Shown here: positions 8,733 through 18,109 of the stretch, in pieces
How positions within the stretch are numbered: the first letter of the stretch is position 1
How the letters are laid out: the number at the start of each line of letters is the position of its first letter
Origin: Dyadobacter diqingensis
GTDB taxonomy: Bacteria > Bacteroidota > Bacteroidia > Cytophagales > Spirosomataceae
Length of the DNA: 64,000 nt
Assembly: GCF_024220585.1 (NCBI RefSeq)
Contig: NZ_JAMXKF010000004.1
Span: forward strand, 372,001-436,000
Reading direction: 5' to 3'
The notes under the pieces: generated by a model
The model's input: the letters and a program-made list of their open reading frames with translations, nothing else
Databases searched by the model: none
What the model was told of the DNA's origin: nothing
Made by a program: the position numbers and the translations under genes

Positions 8733-9704
8733 TTAAATGGTAATCACCAGTCTTTTACCGGAGGGGACATCCATATTCCAAACGGTTTCTACGTCTTGTA
8801 GTGGTGCTGAAACTGTTTCAATTTTTAATTTTCCGTCGACGGCGAGCTGGAACATTTCTGGCAGTATTTCGCTGAAAAGTTTACCCATAACTGCCTTGGG
8901 CAGACTTCCGATGCCGGATCCTGAGATCTGGATGTTAGAGCTTCTTAAAATCCCGGATGATAACTGGATTTTTTCACCGGCCATACTTCCAACGGTCACA
9001 AAGCGTACCTGATGCGTTAACTCGCCTTTGCCTTGCAGTGCCGTGAGAACAAGCTCTGCCGGATGTCCCCAGAGGTAGTCTATTACGATGTCGATAGGGG
9101 AAGTACTGTGAATTGCTCTGATATCTTTCAAAATCTGTTCGTCATCTTGTTTTAATGAAATGACCTCATCGGCGCCAAATTCGATTAGCTTGTTTAGCAT
9201 TTCGCTGTTTCGGCCAGTGACAATAACTTTTGACGCTCCGTAATATTTGGCGATTTGCACCGCGACAATCCCCGTCACACCTGTTGCACCGTTGATAAGA
9301 ACTGTTTCGCCCGGTTGCAGATTTGCCCGGAACAAAATTGCCGGAGCCGATCCCCAGACTGCATTAGGGAGCGCCGCCGCTGTGAGGTCATTAAGCTGGT
9401 CTGGTATTCTGACAAATTTATCTTTGTCAATCAGCGCTTTTTCGGCAATCATGCCCTGACGTCCTACTGCATAAACCCGGGTGCCGTCGTCCAGCATTCC
9501 AACGGCTTCCATTCCTATGAGTTGAGGCTCTGTAAGTTTTTCTGAACTTGAATAATGTTTGCCGCTTGCGATACCTTTATCGATATTTTTTACTGCCGCT
9601 GCTTTGACGTTGAGGATTAACTGATTATCATTTTTGATTTCCGGTTCCGGATATTCTCCGAATTTTGGCGCTTTACCGAGCGCATACAATATGGCTGCTT
9701 TCAT
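8733..9704 (-). CDS. Quinone oxidoreductase-like medium-chain dehydrogenase
   Basis: A 323-residue MDR-superfamily enzyme. The N-terminal GroES-like part starts MKAAILYALGKAPKFGEYPEP, and the Rossmann part has VLINGATGVTGIVAVQIAKYYG, the AxxGxxG-type NADPH-binding motif of zinc-free quinone oxidoreductases. The Cys/His zinc ligands of alcohol dehydrogenases are not seen. The in-frame ATG at 9767 adds 21 residues with no family match, so 9704 is chosen. It stands alone, convergent with DoxX. The substrate, probably a quinone or reactive enone, cannot be read from the sequence. Confidence 0.85.
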   Translation of the reverse strand: MKAAILYALGKAPKFGEYPEPEIKNDNQLILNVKAAAVKNIDKGIASGKHYSSSEKLTEPQLIGMEAVGMLDDGTRVYAVGRQGMIAEKALIDKDKFVRIPDQLNDLTAAALPNAVWGSAPAILFRANLQPGETVLINGATGVTGIVAVQIAKYYGASKVIVTGRNSEMLNKLIEFGADEVISLKQDDEQILKDIRAIHSTSPIDIVIDYLWGHPAELVLTALQGKGELTHQVRFVTVGSMAGEKIQLSSGILRSSNIQISGSGIGSLPKAVMGKLFSEILPEMFQLAVDGKLKIETVSAPLQDVETVWNMDVPSGKRLVITI

Positions 9705-9848
9705 TTTACTTCGTCGTTTTTGTGATGTACAAAAGTAGTTCTGTACATCACCGGCGGACGATAACAAATGTTACAAAATACAAGGCAATCGTTTTAACAA
9801 ACCGTCAGATCAGTCTTACTCCAATTTAGTTGGAAGATCAAAACAGCC

Positions 9849-11561
9849 TTAACGGAGAAAAACAGATCCCGTCGGAATTTCTTCTGCTTTGGAAAAGGCG
9901 ATTTTGTATTTTGACGTATAGTCAGCTACTTGTTGAGCGTTGTTGCGTTTTTTTGCAATTTGACGTAACCCCACATAAGACCAGCCGTTGCCTGGATTCC
10001 AGATAAGATCATCCTGATAAACTTTCTCTGCAAGGGCCGGTTTTCCCATTTTTAAATAATAAGCGCCCAGGAACTGACGTGCCGGAATGGGCCAGTCATT
10101 TGGCTCTGTGTAGATCAGGCCGTCTTCAATTTTAATTGCTTCATTCAGGCTGGCGATAGCTTTTTTATATTTTTTTTCGGAGAACAATATCGAACCGTTC
10201 AGAATTTTTTCAGCGATCCGGGCGATGGGCAGGGGCGCGTTGAAAGGAATTCTCCGCTTTTCTAAAATTGGATCTTTGATGTTTTTTTGAATGGAAGCAA
10301 GGTGCGTTTTTGCCACTTTTATTTGTCCGGTTTGCACATAAGCCATGCCTTTCGCAAAATCATGAAGCAGCTGTGCATACGTCCATTTGGCGTTTGGCTG
10401 GTTTTCATCTTTCAAAATTTCGTCCCACTTTCCAAGCCGAACCAGCGTTAAGGAAGGCAGCATGTAGAGATACTGGTCATAAGTGGTCTCATAGGTCGGC
10501 GATACGCTTTTTCTGCACCGGATCGCATCTCTAAGCCCCGTTTCATACATTCCGCCGCTCATGGCGCAATAGGTTTGTACGGCGAAGTAATGCGGACTGT
10601 GTTTGGCAAGGTTAAGATTTTTTGCCAGAGAGTCGTAATGAAGCAGATTTTGATCGGCCAGATCGTTGACCATCACACCTTTTTCGAATAGTCCGTTGCG
10701 CTCATATTCGTGGCTCGACATATGCACCATGTGCGCAACGCCCGGGAAAAGATCTTTTAACTTATCTGCATTGGGTAATGCAACTTCCGGATGACGAGAG
10801 GCCTCTGTAAGATGAATGTGGTAGTGTAACGCCGCTGGATGATCCGGATTTTTCTTTAATATCTCTTCACATAAATGCACGAGCTCATTGGTCCAGGCTT
10901 TTGGTGTTCCATCATTATTCCAGAAATCCCAGGCATGAATGACCATGACCGCATCGACATATAACGCCTTAATATCAAGATCTTCGGGGTACGCCAGAAT
11001 CAGTTCCCGCGTTGAGGCGGCATAAGTCTGGTTCAGCGCTTTTCTGTTTGCGTCGGCAGCATCTTCGGAATAACGGTAATTCATCACATTGATCAGACTT
11101 TTTTCCCGATCTGACACGCCCGCTTTCTCATTCATATTTTTCAATACGTCATGTATTTCGGCCGGCATTTTATAGGAATGCGCCGCGTTGTAGTACGGCC
11201 CCATGGCCAACGCCTGTCCCCAATACGTCATGGCAGATCCCGGATCAAAACGCGATGCTTCCTTGAACGAAGCAAGCGATTCTTTCATATGGTAGCTGTA
11301 ATACATGTTGAGCCCCTGGTTGAAATAAAACTGGGCGCTGTCGTTGGCTGTGGATATTTTGTAGGCATGCGTGCCCCAACCCGGAAGCGGTGAAATGAAT
11401 TTACCCGAAGCAGATGGTCTGATATTTCCTCCTGCAAAAGGCGCACAAACTGTAATATTATCGATACTGCCGGTTGATTCCTTGTCTTTTTGTAAGAAAC
11501 CAAACATGAAAATTCCCGTAAAAAACAATGGGAATAAAATAATCAGCAGAACATTTTTCAT
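9849..11561 (-). CDS. Exported TPR-repeat protein
   Basis: A 570-residue protein with an N-terminal hydrophobic segment (signal peptide or anchor, about 1-23) and helical repeats. The first clear TPR is at about 75-110 (YFNQGLNMYYSYHMKESLA, SFKEASRFDPGSAMTYWG) and the last near 480-550 (ARQFLGAYYLKMGKPALAEKVYQ). Between them are His-rich segments such as ALHYHIHLTEA and HMVHMSSHEY, conserved in a family of bacterial TPR proteins of unknown function. These clustered His residues could bind metal, but this is speculation. It has no obvious operon partner. It is ordinary in Met and Cys content, a useful contrast with the sulfatase-island proteins. Confidence 0.75.
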   Translation of the reverse strand: MKNVLLIILFPLFFTGIFMFGFLQKDKESTGSIDNITVCAPFAGGNIRPSASGKFISPLPGWGTHAYKISTANDSAQFYFNQGLNMYYSYHMKESLASFKEASRFDPGSAMTYWGQALAMGPYYNAAHSYKMPAEIHDVLKNMNEKAGVSDREKSLINVMNYRYSEDAADANRKALNQTYAASTRELILAYPEDLDIKALYVDAVMVIHAWDFWNNDGTPKAWTNELVHLCEEILKKNPDHPAALHYHIHLTEASRHPEVALPNADKLKDLFPGVAHMVHMSSHEYERNGLFEKGVMVNDLADQNLLHYDSLAKNLNLAKHSPHYFAVQTYCAMSGGMYETGLRDAIRCRKSVSPTYETTYDQYLYMLPSLTLVRLGKWDEILKDENQPNAKWTYAQLLHDFAKGMAYVQTGQIKVAKTHLASIQKNIKDPILEKRRIPFNAPLPIARIAEKILNGSILFSEKKYKKAIASLNEAIKIEDGLIYTEPNDWPIPARQFLGAYYLKMGKPALAEKVYQDDLIWNPGNGWSYVGLRQIAKKRNNAQQVADYTSKYKIAFSKAEEIPTGSVFLR

Positions 11562-11683
11562 TGTTATACACTCGGTTTAGGTAGAATATGACGTCGGTTT
11601 GCAGGATTGGCTAATCGACAGATTTTACATGCAATTTAAAAATTTTACATGGAATCTAACCCGGTATATGAATAGGACTGCTT

Positions 11684-12316
11684 TTATTTTCCTTTGTCCA
11701 TGGCCATTTTTAAGGCGAGACCAGCCAAAATTCCGGACATAAATCTTTTTTGAATGGTAATGTAAGAAGGACGTTTTTGAAACCAGGTCGCCATTCTTGC
11801 AGCAAATATCAGGATGATAAAATTGACAAACCCGCTGATCATTAGCTGTGTAAAACCCAGCTGCATATTCTGCATCACCAGCGAGCCGTATTTCGGACTG
11901 GTAAACTGCGGAAAAAACGACATGTAGAATATGGCTACTTTGGGATTAAAAACGTTCGTCAGAAAACCCCTTTGAATTAGTTTCAGGGGCGCATCCTGTG
12001 ACAATTTTTTCGGTTCAAAAAGAGAGCCACTATCGGGTTTTATGCCCTGCCAGGCCAGATAAAGCAGGTAAGCAACACCCAGCCATTTAATCACTTGATA
12101 GGCCATCGGTATAGCCATAAAAACAGCGGTCAGTCCAAAAGATACAAGAATGATGTGAACCAGAAATCCTGCCAAAATACCGGTCAGTGATAACATGCCC
12201 GCCTTTTTCCCCTGCGTGAGAGACCGTGAAATGAGGTATAACATATTCGGGCCTGGCGTGAGTACCAGTCCGAGGGCGGCGAGAGAAAACAGCAGAAGGT
12301 CATTGTAAGGGAGCAT
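11684..12316 (-). CDS. LysE/RhtB-family amino-acid exporter
   Basis: A 210-residue inner-membrane protein with about six hydrophobic segments. The N-terminal LVLTPGPNMLYLISRSLTQG matches the LysE signature (TPGPN), and the segment LIQRGFLTNVFNPKVAIFYMSFFPQF carries the conserved N-P-K motif. Members export amino acids such as lysine, homoserine or threonine, or small metabolites. It is monocistronic as far as can be seen. Assignment to the family is firm; the substrate is open. Confidence 0.92.
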   Translation of the reverse strand: MLPYNDLLLFSLAALGLVLTPGPNMLYLISRSLTQGKKAGMLSLTGILAGFLVHIILVSFGLTAVFMAIPMAYQVIKWLGVAYLLYLAWQGIKPDSGSLFEPKKLSQDAPLKLIQRGFLTNVFNPKVAIFYMSFFPQFTSPKYGSLVMQNMQLGFTQLMISGFVNFIILIFAARMATWFQKRPSYITIQKRFMSGILAGLALKMAMDKGK

Positions 12317-12592
12317 GGCGAAGAATGGAAAGGTTTGAGATTAAGTAACCTGTCAAATCTCATGTTTTAACATCAAAGGAAAATCCTCCAATTTGGATAA
12401 ATCCGGTAGTCCAGTGTCATTTCAATTCCCATCAAGGAAACCGCACTTGACATACCATTTGCAGCAATTCAGATAATTCCGTGTTGACCGTGAGATTGTT
12501 ATCGCTGACTTTTGTGCCAATAAAAACAATAGCCATGAAAAAATATAAAACAGTAGTTAACAAAGAGTATGTTTCTCTGGTTTGCCGCCCGG

Positions 12593-13273
12593 ATGGAGAA
12601 ACAGTCGTATTGCCCAACTAAAATCCTGATTTTTAGGGTAATCCTTTTTTTGCTTTTCTTTTTCCAGTTTGGTTTGGTATCCGGCCAGCCGAACTGGAAG
12701 CTCGTGGCCCATGAAGACGGCATCCAGGTGTTTAGTAAAACCGTGATGGATTCGAGGATAAAAGCGTTGAAAACAACATGTGAAATTAAAGCTAATCTGG
12801 CCCAGCTAGTGGCGTTGCTGCTGGATGTGGAAGCCGCCAGGCAGTGGATATGCCATACGAAATCATGTTCACTTTTGAAGAAAGTGTCAGCCTCCGAACT
12901 ATATTATTACACCGAGGTCGCTTTGCCCTGGCCGCTGAGTAACCGTGACTTTGTTACACATATGAAAATTTTTCAGGATCCGGTCACCAAAATTGTCACG
13001 ATCAATACGCCGGCTGTTCCCGGTGTGGTGGCTGAAAGGGCGGGAATTGTCAGGGTAAATCATTCAGTGGGGACCTGGGTCTTAACACCTTTGGGAAAAG
13101 AGTGCGTTAAGATAGAATATACTTTGCAGGTCGATCCGGGCGGGATTATTCCTGCCTATATCGTCAATGCTTTTGCCGTTAATGCTCCTGTTTTAACGAT
13201 CAAAAAGATGAGGGGAATTTTGCCAAAGTATAAAAATGCCGTGCACACCTTATTTCTGATTTCAGAACCCTGA
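12593..13273 (+). CDS. START-domain lipid-binding-like protein
   Basis: A 226-residue protein with a basic N-terminus, one strongly hydrophobic segment (signal peptide or anchor, ending near VSGQ), then a START/SRPBCC fold. Diagnostic stretches are WKLVAHEDGIQVFSKTV, VEAARQWICHTKSC, YYYTEVALPWPLSNRDFV and WVLTPLGKECVKIEY. START domains carry a hydrophobic ligand in a helix-grip pocket; bacterial exported versions are poorly studied. Starts at 12569 and 12593 are both possible; 12593 gives the better signal-peptide n-region. No operon partner is visible. Confidence 0.78.
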   Translation: MEKQSYCPTKILIFRVILFLLFFFQFGLVSGQPNWKLVAHEDGIQVFSKTVMDSRIKALKTTCEIKANLAQLVALLLDVEAARQWICHTKSCSLLKKVSASELYYYTEVALPWPLSNRDFVTHMKIFQDPVTKIVTINTPAVPGVVAERAGIVRVNHSVGTWVLTPLGKECVKIEYTLQVDPGGIIPAYIVNAFAVNAPVLTIKKMRGILPKYKNAVHTLFLISEP

Positions 13274-13343
13274 TGTTGGATGGCCTGCTGTTTGAAAGTC
13301 AATTTGATGTCAAACGAAAAGGGATGTTTATTACTGCTGCGAA

Positions 13344-14249
13344 TCATTTCAAGGTTTTAATAACATCAGCGCTTATCCAAAAGATATCGCCATCACGGCT
13401 AAAAAACAGATATTTGCCATCAGAAGAAACAAATGGGCAAAATTCATAACCATCAGTGTTCACAAGATTACCCATATTTTTCGCTTTTTGCCATTTACCC
13501 TGCTCATCTTTAAAGCTGATGAATAAATCGCCTTTTCCGAAACCGTCCGGCCTTTCTCCACAAAAAATAATGTATTGGTCGTTTGGCGAAATAAATACGT
13601 CAGCCTCATAAAATTCCGAATTTACCGCCCTGGTTAATTTTTCAGAAGGTTGAAATTTTCCATTGGAGAATTTTGAAGAGAAAATGTCGAAATTTTTGTC
13701 ATTAGCCTGATTCGTCAGCCCATTGGATGAAAAATACATCGTTCCATTGGACGTGAACGACATGTAATATTCATTTTTTGAGGTGTTAATCGATGTGCCG
13801 GCGTTTATCGGTTTTGACCAGCCGCCTTTTTCTCTTTGCAAATACCATATATCGAAATCTTTTACTGGGCCCTGTCCATCCGCCGCCTGATCCGAAATGA
13901 AGAACAGTTTGCTTTGGTCGGGCGAAAGAAACGGGTCATTGTATTCATATTTATCGCTGGCGATCACAGCTGTCGGCTTAGTCCAGCCGTCTTTCAGCAA
14001 TTGAATCAGGTGAATCTGAGGTTTTTTATTGACGATCGCAGCATAGTAAAAGTCCTTCCCATCCGAAGAAAACACCGAACCGTATTCATAGCGATCCTTT
14101 AATGAAACAATCTCCGGCGCGAAAATTTGTGCCTGTAATCCTGGGGGCCTTTGATTGAGATATGGGTTGTTGGAAATTAATTTCTGCGCATTGACCGGAA
14201 GCCATTGAAAAGATAAAAACAGACCGGTAAGTAGTATAAATTTCTTCAT
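13344..14249 (-). CDS. Exported WD40-like (PD40/TolB-type) beta-propeller protein
   Basis: A 301-residue protein with a clean signal peptide ending VNAQ. It then has at least four PD40 repeats with the pattern SSDGKDFYYA, SPDQSKLFFISD, SNGTMYFSSNG, SPNDQYIIFCGE and SSDGKYLFFSRDGDIFWI. Such propellers occur in the periplasm or at the outer surface and bind peptides or sugars. The gene is convergent with the START-domain gene and has no enzymatic motif. Function is unknown beyond a likely scaffold or binding role. Confidence 0.8.
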   Translation of the reverse strand: MKKFILLTGLFLSFQWLPVNAQKLISNNPYLNQRPPGLQAQIFAPEIVSLKDRYEYGSVFSSDGKDFYYAAIVNKKPQIHLIQLLKDGWTKPTAVIASDKYEYNDPFLSPDQSKLFFISDQAADGQGPVKDFDIWYLQREKGGWSKPINAGTSINTSKNEYYMSFTSNGTMYFSSNGLTNQANDKNFDIFSSKFSNGKFQPSEKLTRAVNSEFYEADVFISPNDQYIIFCGERPDGFGKGDLFISFKDEQGKWQKAKNMGNLVNTDGYEFCPFVSSDGKYLFFSRDGDIFWISADVIKTLK

Positions 14250-14600
14250 CAGATTTGGGTTGTAAGTATGACTATTGATGATGGATCTAAATCAGGATTA
14301 GCAAATGTTTTGCCAAAGCCCAAAACCAGCTCTGCGAATCGGGGAGAGCTTTTTCAGGAAAAGTTCAGCGTTCACAACCGCACGCAATGGTGCGTTGTCG
14401 CAACATATCATTTCATTTACAGGATAACTTACTTCCGGTTTTTACGCTCCGGTACAATTTTTGATGCCTGTGAAATTACAAACTTAACGTTAAAAATTAT
14501 AACTGATGATTCTGTCGATCAACCGGGCGTCTTTTCCGGAAACCACTTTAATATGGTGACGATTAACTATTGATTTTAAACCACTTAGATTTTAATTATT
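14250..14600. other. Intergenic region, no gene supported
   Basis: About 350 bp between the divergent propeller and small acidic-protein genes. An open frame at 14268-14573 has no family character, signal peptide or upstream promoter box and is treated as chance. No strong hairpin or TAnnTTTG box was found. Confidence 0.5.
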
Positions 14601-14807
14601 ATGGATAACAAGGTATTGCCATCGAACCTTTCTGCTGTTTTATTTACCGACAAAAGTGGCGTTAGCAGGGAAGGTGTTTACAAAAAGGGATTGAATGCAT
14701 TTGTTGAATCATTGGGCGACGAAGGACCTGAGGATCCCGGCAACATATATCCGGAAGACATCATTGTCAACTGGGAGTATCTGGATGGGAAGGAAAATCT
14801 GGATTGA
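14601..14807 (+). CDS. Small acidic hypothetical protein
   Basis: A 68-residue soluble protein with a basic first half (LFTDKSGVSREGVYKKGLNAF) and an acidic second half (DEGPEDPGNIYPEDIIVNWEY). No signal peptide, membrane segment or known motif is seen. The composition and the clear ATG after an AT-rich leader suggest a real gene, but I do not recognise it. It lies 80 bp from the convergent MFS gene. Confidence 0.5.
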   Translation: MDNKVLPSNLSAVLFTDKSGVSREGVYKKGLNAFVESLGDEGPEDPGNIYPEDIIVNWEYLDGKENLD

Positions 14808-14889
14808 AACAGACAGCTATTGTGATGATATTTTATTTAACGCTGTTAGGTTTTACCCTATTTGTTCATGGGGTTAGTATTTTTCCTTT

Positions 14890-16344
14890 CTAAGTGTTTG
14901 ATATGTTGTGTTTTAGATATGTATCAGGCCTCTCCTTTTCAAATATGTCTGAGGATTTGTCTGGTAACAAATATAACGACATGGCGACGAGTAGAAGGAG
15001 AAAAATATTGATAATTGTGGCGGTGCGGTAGGCGGTAAAATAGTAAACCGAATGGTCTGCTTTACCTGACAAACTAAAAAATACACCGCCTATAATTCCA
15101 ATTCCAAGTGCAATCGCCGTTTGCTGGAAAGTAGCGTAAGTACCGGACGCTGCGCCTGCAAGTTTAGGAGGGATACTTTTTAGTGTGAAAGTAAGGAGAG
15201 ACGGCAATACGGACCCGCAGCCCATTCCATACAGGAATAGAATTGACAGGATTAGATAATGGTTTGTGGATGAATTATTGAAGGCAATAATGTGCAGGAT
15301 CAGTGAAAAAATCATCACGAACACGCCGGCAATCAGAACCAACTTGCCAAAACGTGGGATAAAACGAATGGCCATGACGGAGGCTAGAACATAACCCAGT
15401 CCCTGGAAAACAAAGAATACACCCGTTTTGGACGAACTGACTGCGAATCCACTTTGAAGAAGTATGGTGTTGATTAGAAAATAGGTATCCTGAACCATGA
15501 AGTAAAAAAGCGAGGCACAGAGACCGAGGTTAAAGTCTTTGTAAGAGAACAGTTTCAGGCTGATCAAGGGCTCTTCGTTTCTTTTCGTTTTAAGTTTCTG
15601 ATGGAGGATTAACAGAATGAATAATACGAAGGACAAGGCAAGTAAAGCTACACTCCATGCAGGCCAACCGAGTTCCCGTCCCTGAATGACGGGAAATATG
15701 TGGCATATGAGTGTAAGAGACAATAGCATAACACCGGTAAAGTCAAACTTAGCGGCTTTTTGTGACTTTTGCTCTGGTAAATATCTGTATGCCAAAATTG
15801 CCGAGACCAAACCAATGGGAAGGTTAATTAAAAAAATCAACCGCCAGCCCTCGGAAATAAAAGTGGTATCCGGTAAAATGCCTCCCAGCAATTGGCCGAT
15901 CACGGAAGCGCTGCCAGCGATGCTACCGTAAATTCCCAATGCTTTAACACGTTCTTTATGACCGGGAAATAACACCTGGATATAGGCAACACTTTGCGGC
16001 ACCATAAATGCTGCACTGATTCCCTGAACGAGGCGACTGATAATGAGCTGGGATGCCGTTTGTGAAAATCCGCATAACACAGAGCTCAATGTAAAAAGTA
16101 AAGTACCGGTAATGAAAACTTTCTTTCGGCCTAAAAAATCACCCGCTTTTCCGCCCGTGATCAGAAAAGCCGCGTAACCGAGAAGATACAGGGCAATGAC
16201 CAGCTGTACATCTCCGTCGCTTCCGTCAATCCCCGTTTGGATAGACGGAATGGCCACGTTTACAATAAATATGTCGATAACAGAAAGAAAAACGGCCGTG
16301 GAAACAATCCAGAGTGACGACCATTTTGAGGAAATACTACGCAT
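14890..16344 (-). CDS. MFS drug-type exporter, DHA2 family (14 TM)
   Basis: A 484-residue inner-membrane transporter. It has MFS motif A between TM2 and TM3 (GGKAGDFLGRKKVF), the motif-C-like stretch GSAGSASVIGQLLGG region, and about 14 hydrophobic segments, as in EmrB/QacA-type proton-driven multidrug exporters. It is divergent from an HxlR regulator, with an inverted repeat in the intergenic gap. This gene pair is a common layout for toxin- or electrophile-inducible export. The exported compound is unknown. Confidence 0.9.
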   Translation of the reverse strand: MRSISSKWSSLWIVSTAVFLSVIDIFIVNVAIPSIQTGIDGSDGDVQLVIALYLLGYAAFLITGGKAGDFLGRKKVFITGTLLFTLSSVLCGFSQTASQLIISRLVQGISAAFMVPQSVAYIQVLFPGHKERVKALGIYGSIAGSASVIGQLLGGILPDTTFISEGWRLIFLINLPIGLVSAILAYRYLPEQKSQKAAKFDFTGVMLLSLTLICHIFPVIQGRELGWPAWSVALLALSFVLFILLILHQKLKTKRNEEPLISLKLFSYKDFNLGLCASLFYFMVQDTYFLINTILLQSGFAVSSSKTGVFFVFQGLGYVLASVMAIRFIPRFGKLVLIAGVFVMIFSLILHIIAFNNSSTNHYLILSILFLYGMGCGSVLPSLLTFTLKSIPPKLAGAASGTYATFQQTAIALGIGIIGGVFFSLSGKADHSVYYFTAYRTATIINIFLLLLVAMSLYLLPDKSSDIFEKERPDTYLKHNISNT

Positions 16345-16357
16345 TATTTTATCAGGT

Positions 16358-16380
16358 TTTGACTACATTTATGAGTCAAA
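16358..16380. promoter_or_regulatory. Candidate HxlR operator TTTGACT-N9-AGTCAAA
   Basis: A perfect 7-bp inverted repeat (16358-16364/16374-16380) lies midway between the divergent MFS and HxlR start codons. Its size and position suit a dimeric winged-helix regulator controlling both genes. Confidence 0.5.
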
Positions 16381-16431
16381 GGTGAAGGCGGGACACGGCT
16401 TTCACAAGTAGTTTGTAAAACGATACCAGGT

Positions 16432-16842
16432 ATGGGAAACAGTACTAATAAAGAGAATCAGGCAGTTGGAGAAGAAGAAAATTTGGGTTTGACTGAAAAT
16501 AATTCTCCTGTCACGGGAATGTTCAAAGTTATTGGAGGGAAATGGAAGATTTTGCTGCTCGCCGCGATCCGTGATGAATGTCCTGCGAGATTTGGAGAAT
16601 TAAAACGAAAGATGGAGGATGTAACGCAGACGACCTTAACAACTCAGTTGCGCGAGTTGGAACGTGACGGGATTATTTGCCGAAAGGCATATGCGGAATC
16701 TCCTCCAAGGGTGGAATATAAGCTAACGGAGCTGGGAAAAACTCTCATTCCTGTTATTCAGGTTATGAGCGAGTGGTGGCATGTCTATTGCCAGAACAAG
16801 GAGAATCAAATCTACGGAGAAATTGATTTTGCTGATTTGTAA
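16432..16842 (+). CDS. HxlR-family transcription regulator (MFS-linked)
   Basis: A 136-residue winged-helix protein. The family core is present: VIGGKWKILLLAAI, PARFGELKRKMEDVTQTTL, TTQLRELERDGIICRKAY, and PPRVEYKLTELGKTLIPVI. HxlR proteins are dimeric, often with redox-active Cys or small electrophile sensing; here Cys residues occur near DECPARF and IICRKAY. Divergent from the MFS exporter and convergent with a second HxlR gene only 15 bp away. Probably regulates the exporter. Confidence 0.9.
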   Translation: MGNSTNKENQAVGEEENLGLTENNSPVTGMFKVIGGKWKILLLAAIRDECPARFGELKRKMEDVTQTTLTTQLRELERDGIICRKAYAESPPRVEYKLTELGKTLIPVIQVMSEWWHVYCQNKENQIYGEIDFADL

Positions 16843-16856
16843 TAAAAGTATGGTGC

Positions 16857-17207
16857 TTAAAGATTTACCAATTGTTTTTCGCCCCATTCCGACAACGATT
16901 GAATGATCGGGATAAGCTCCAGGCTATTCTCGGTTACCTCATACTCGACCCGCGGCGGTACTTGCGGGTACACGATACGCGTCACCAAACCATCTCTTTC
17001 CAGTTCTCTTAACTGCTGGACCAACATCCTTTCGGAAATGAGAGGGATGCTGTCTCTCAGCGCTCCGTATCGCATCTTCCCGTTTGCCAATCTCCATATG
17101 ATGGTGAGTTTCCAACGGCCTCCAATCAGGCTTAGTGCATTGGCTGTGCCGCAGCTCTCGTTCAGGTTTTGGCTATTGATGGTATTGGTAGAGTTCGTTT
17201 TTCGCAT
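16857..17207 (-). CDS. HxlR-family transcription regulator (SDR-linked)
   Basis: A 116-residue winged-helix protein with the HxlR core (LIGGRWKLTIIWRLANGKMRY, LISERMLVQQLRELERDGL, PPRVEYEVTENSLELIPII). A Cys near the N-terminus (NESCGTANAL) is at the position used for sensing in several relatives. It is divergent from a short-chain dehydrogenase gene and is therefore likely to control it. With the neighbouring pair it forms a mirror-image arrangement of target, regulator, regulator, target. Confidence 0.9.
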   Translation of the reverse strand: MRKTNSTNTINSQNLNESCGTANALSLIGGRWKLTIIWRLANGKMRYGALRDSIPLISERMLVQQLRELERDGLVTRIVYPQVPPRVEYEVTENSLELIPIIQSLSEWGEKQLVNL

Positions 17208-17218
17208 TTCTTACTTTT

Positions 17219-17278
17219 TTGTTAGTAGTTAACAATTTAAACAGTACTATCATCAGCGAAGTTACTTCTTTATGTTTG
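17219..17278. promoter_or_regulatory. SDR promoter (-7 TATGTTTG) with inverted repeat
   Basis: TTGTTA (17219-17224) N5 TAACAA (17230-17235) forms an inverted repeat, and TATGTTTG at 17271-17278 is a perfect -7 box 22 bp before the SDR start. The repeat is a candidate operator of the divergent HxlR gene. Confidence 0.45.
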
Positions 17279-17299
17279 TTCAAAAAACAGAAAGTAAAA

Positions 17300-18037
17300 A
17301 TGACAAACAAAAAAGTAGTACTGATCACCGGCGCAGGCCGTGAAGAAGGATTGGGTTTTGAAACAGCCAGGCAGTTGGCAGTTGAAGGTTACACCGTAAT
17401 TATTACCGCAAGAAATGAAGACCGGATTAATGCCCTGGCTGCAAAGCTTCAGCAGCAAAATCTTGATGTTATTCCCTATGTTTTAGATGTAGACAGCGAT
17501 CAGCAGGTTGCCGAAGCGGCTGTCATGATCGATGAAAAATATGGCAAACTGGATGGGCTGATCAATAATGCAGCGATTATGTCACTTGAAAATCTCACAA
17601 TAACCGGCGGAGATTTAGGTGCTGTCAACAGTGAACTGGAAACCAATGTGATATCGGTTTGGCGCATGATGAAGGCAATGATTCCTTTGCTGAAAAAAAG
17701 TAAAAGTCCAAGGGTAGTCAACGTGTCGAGTGGTATGGGATCATATCATGATGATGCTTTTGGTTTGCTCAAACCGCCAATGGATTTTATTCCGGTTTAT
17801 AGTCTTTCCAAACTTTTGCTAAACGGTCTGACGATGAAAGCAGCATTGGAGTTAAAACGGCATAATATTCTGGTCAATGCGGTTTGTCCGGATTTCACGG
17901 CAACGTACGCCGAAACGAAGGAAATGGGGGCAAGGCCGGTAGAAGAGGGAGCGGCTGGCATTGTTTGGGGCATAACCATACCCGATGACGGTCCGAGCGG
18001 TGGTTTTTTCCGGGATGGTAAGGTGCTTGCGTGGTAA
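17300..18037 (+). CDS. Short-chain dehydrogenase/reductase
   Basis: A 245-residue Rossmann-fold oxidoreductase. It shows the cofactor motif VVLITGAGREEGLGFETARQ (TGxxxGxG-like), DGLINNAA (NNAG-like), catalytic NVSSGMGSYHDD with the Ser and the YSLSKLLLNGL Tyr-x-x-x-Lys pair. Residue pattern TARNEDR after the second strand suggests NADP. The ATG at 17300 is used: the in-frame upstream extension overlaps the -7 box. Carbonyl-reductase-like members of this group reduce quinones or reactive aldehydes, which fits HxlR control, but the substrate is inferred only. Confidence 0.9.
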   Translation: MTNKKVVLITGAGREEGLGFETARQLAVEGYTVIITARNEDRINALAAKLQQQNLDVIPYVLDVDSDQQVAEAAVMIDEKYGKLDGLINNAAIMSLENLTITGGDLGAVNSELETNVISVWRMMKAMIPLLKKSKSPRVVNVSSGMGSYHDDAFGLLKPPMDFIPVYSLSKLLLNGLTMKAALELKRHNILVNAVCPDFTATYAETKEMGARPVEEGAAGIVWGITIPDDGPSGGFFRDGKVLAW

Positions 18038-18109
18038 AACCACAAAATTGATTTGTACATTTAGCAGTGTATTCGTAGAAAATCATGCATTATCACGACA
18101 ATCTGTTAA

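Noticed and set aside
14268..14573. 101-codon open frame
   Set aside because: No family likeness, no promoter, and a patchy composition; treated as chance.
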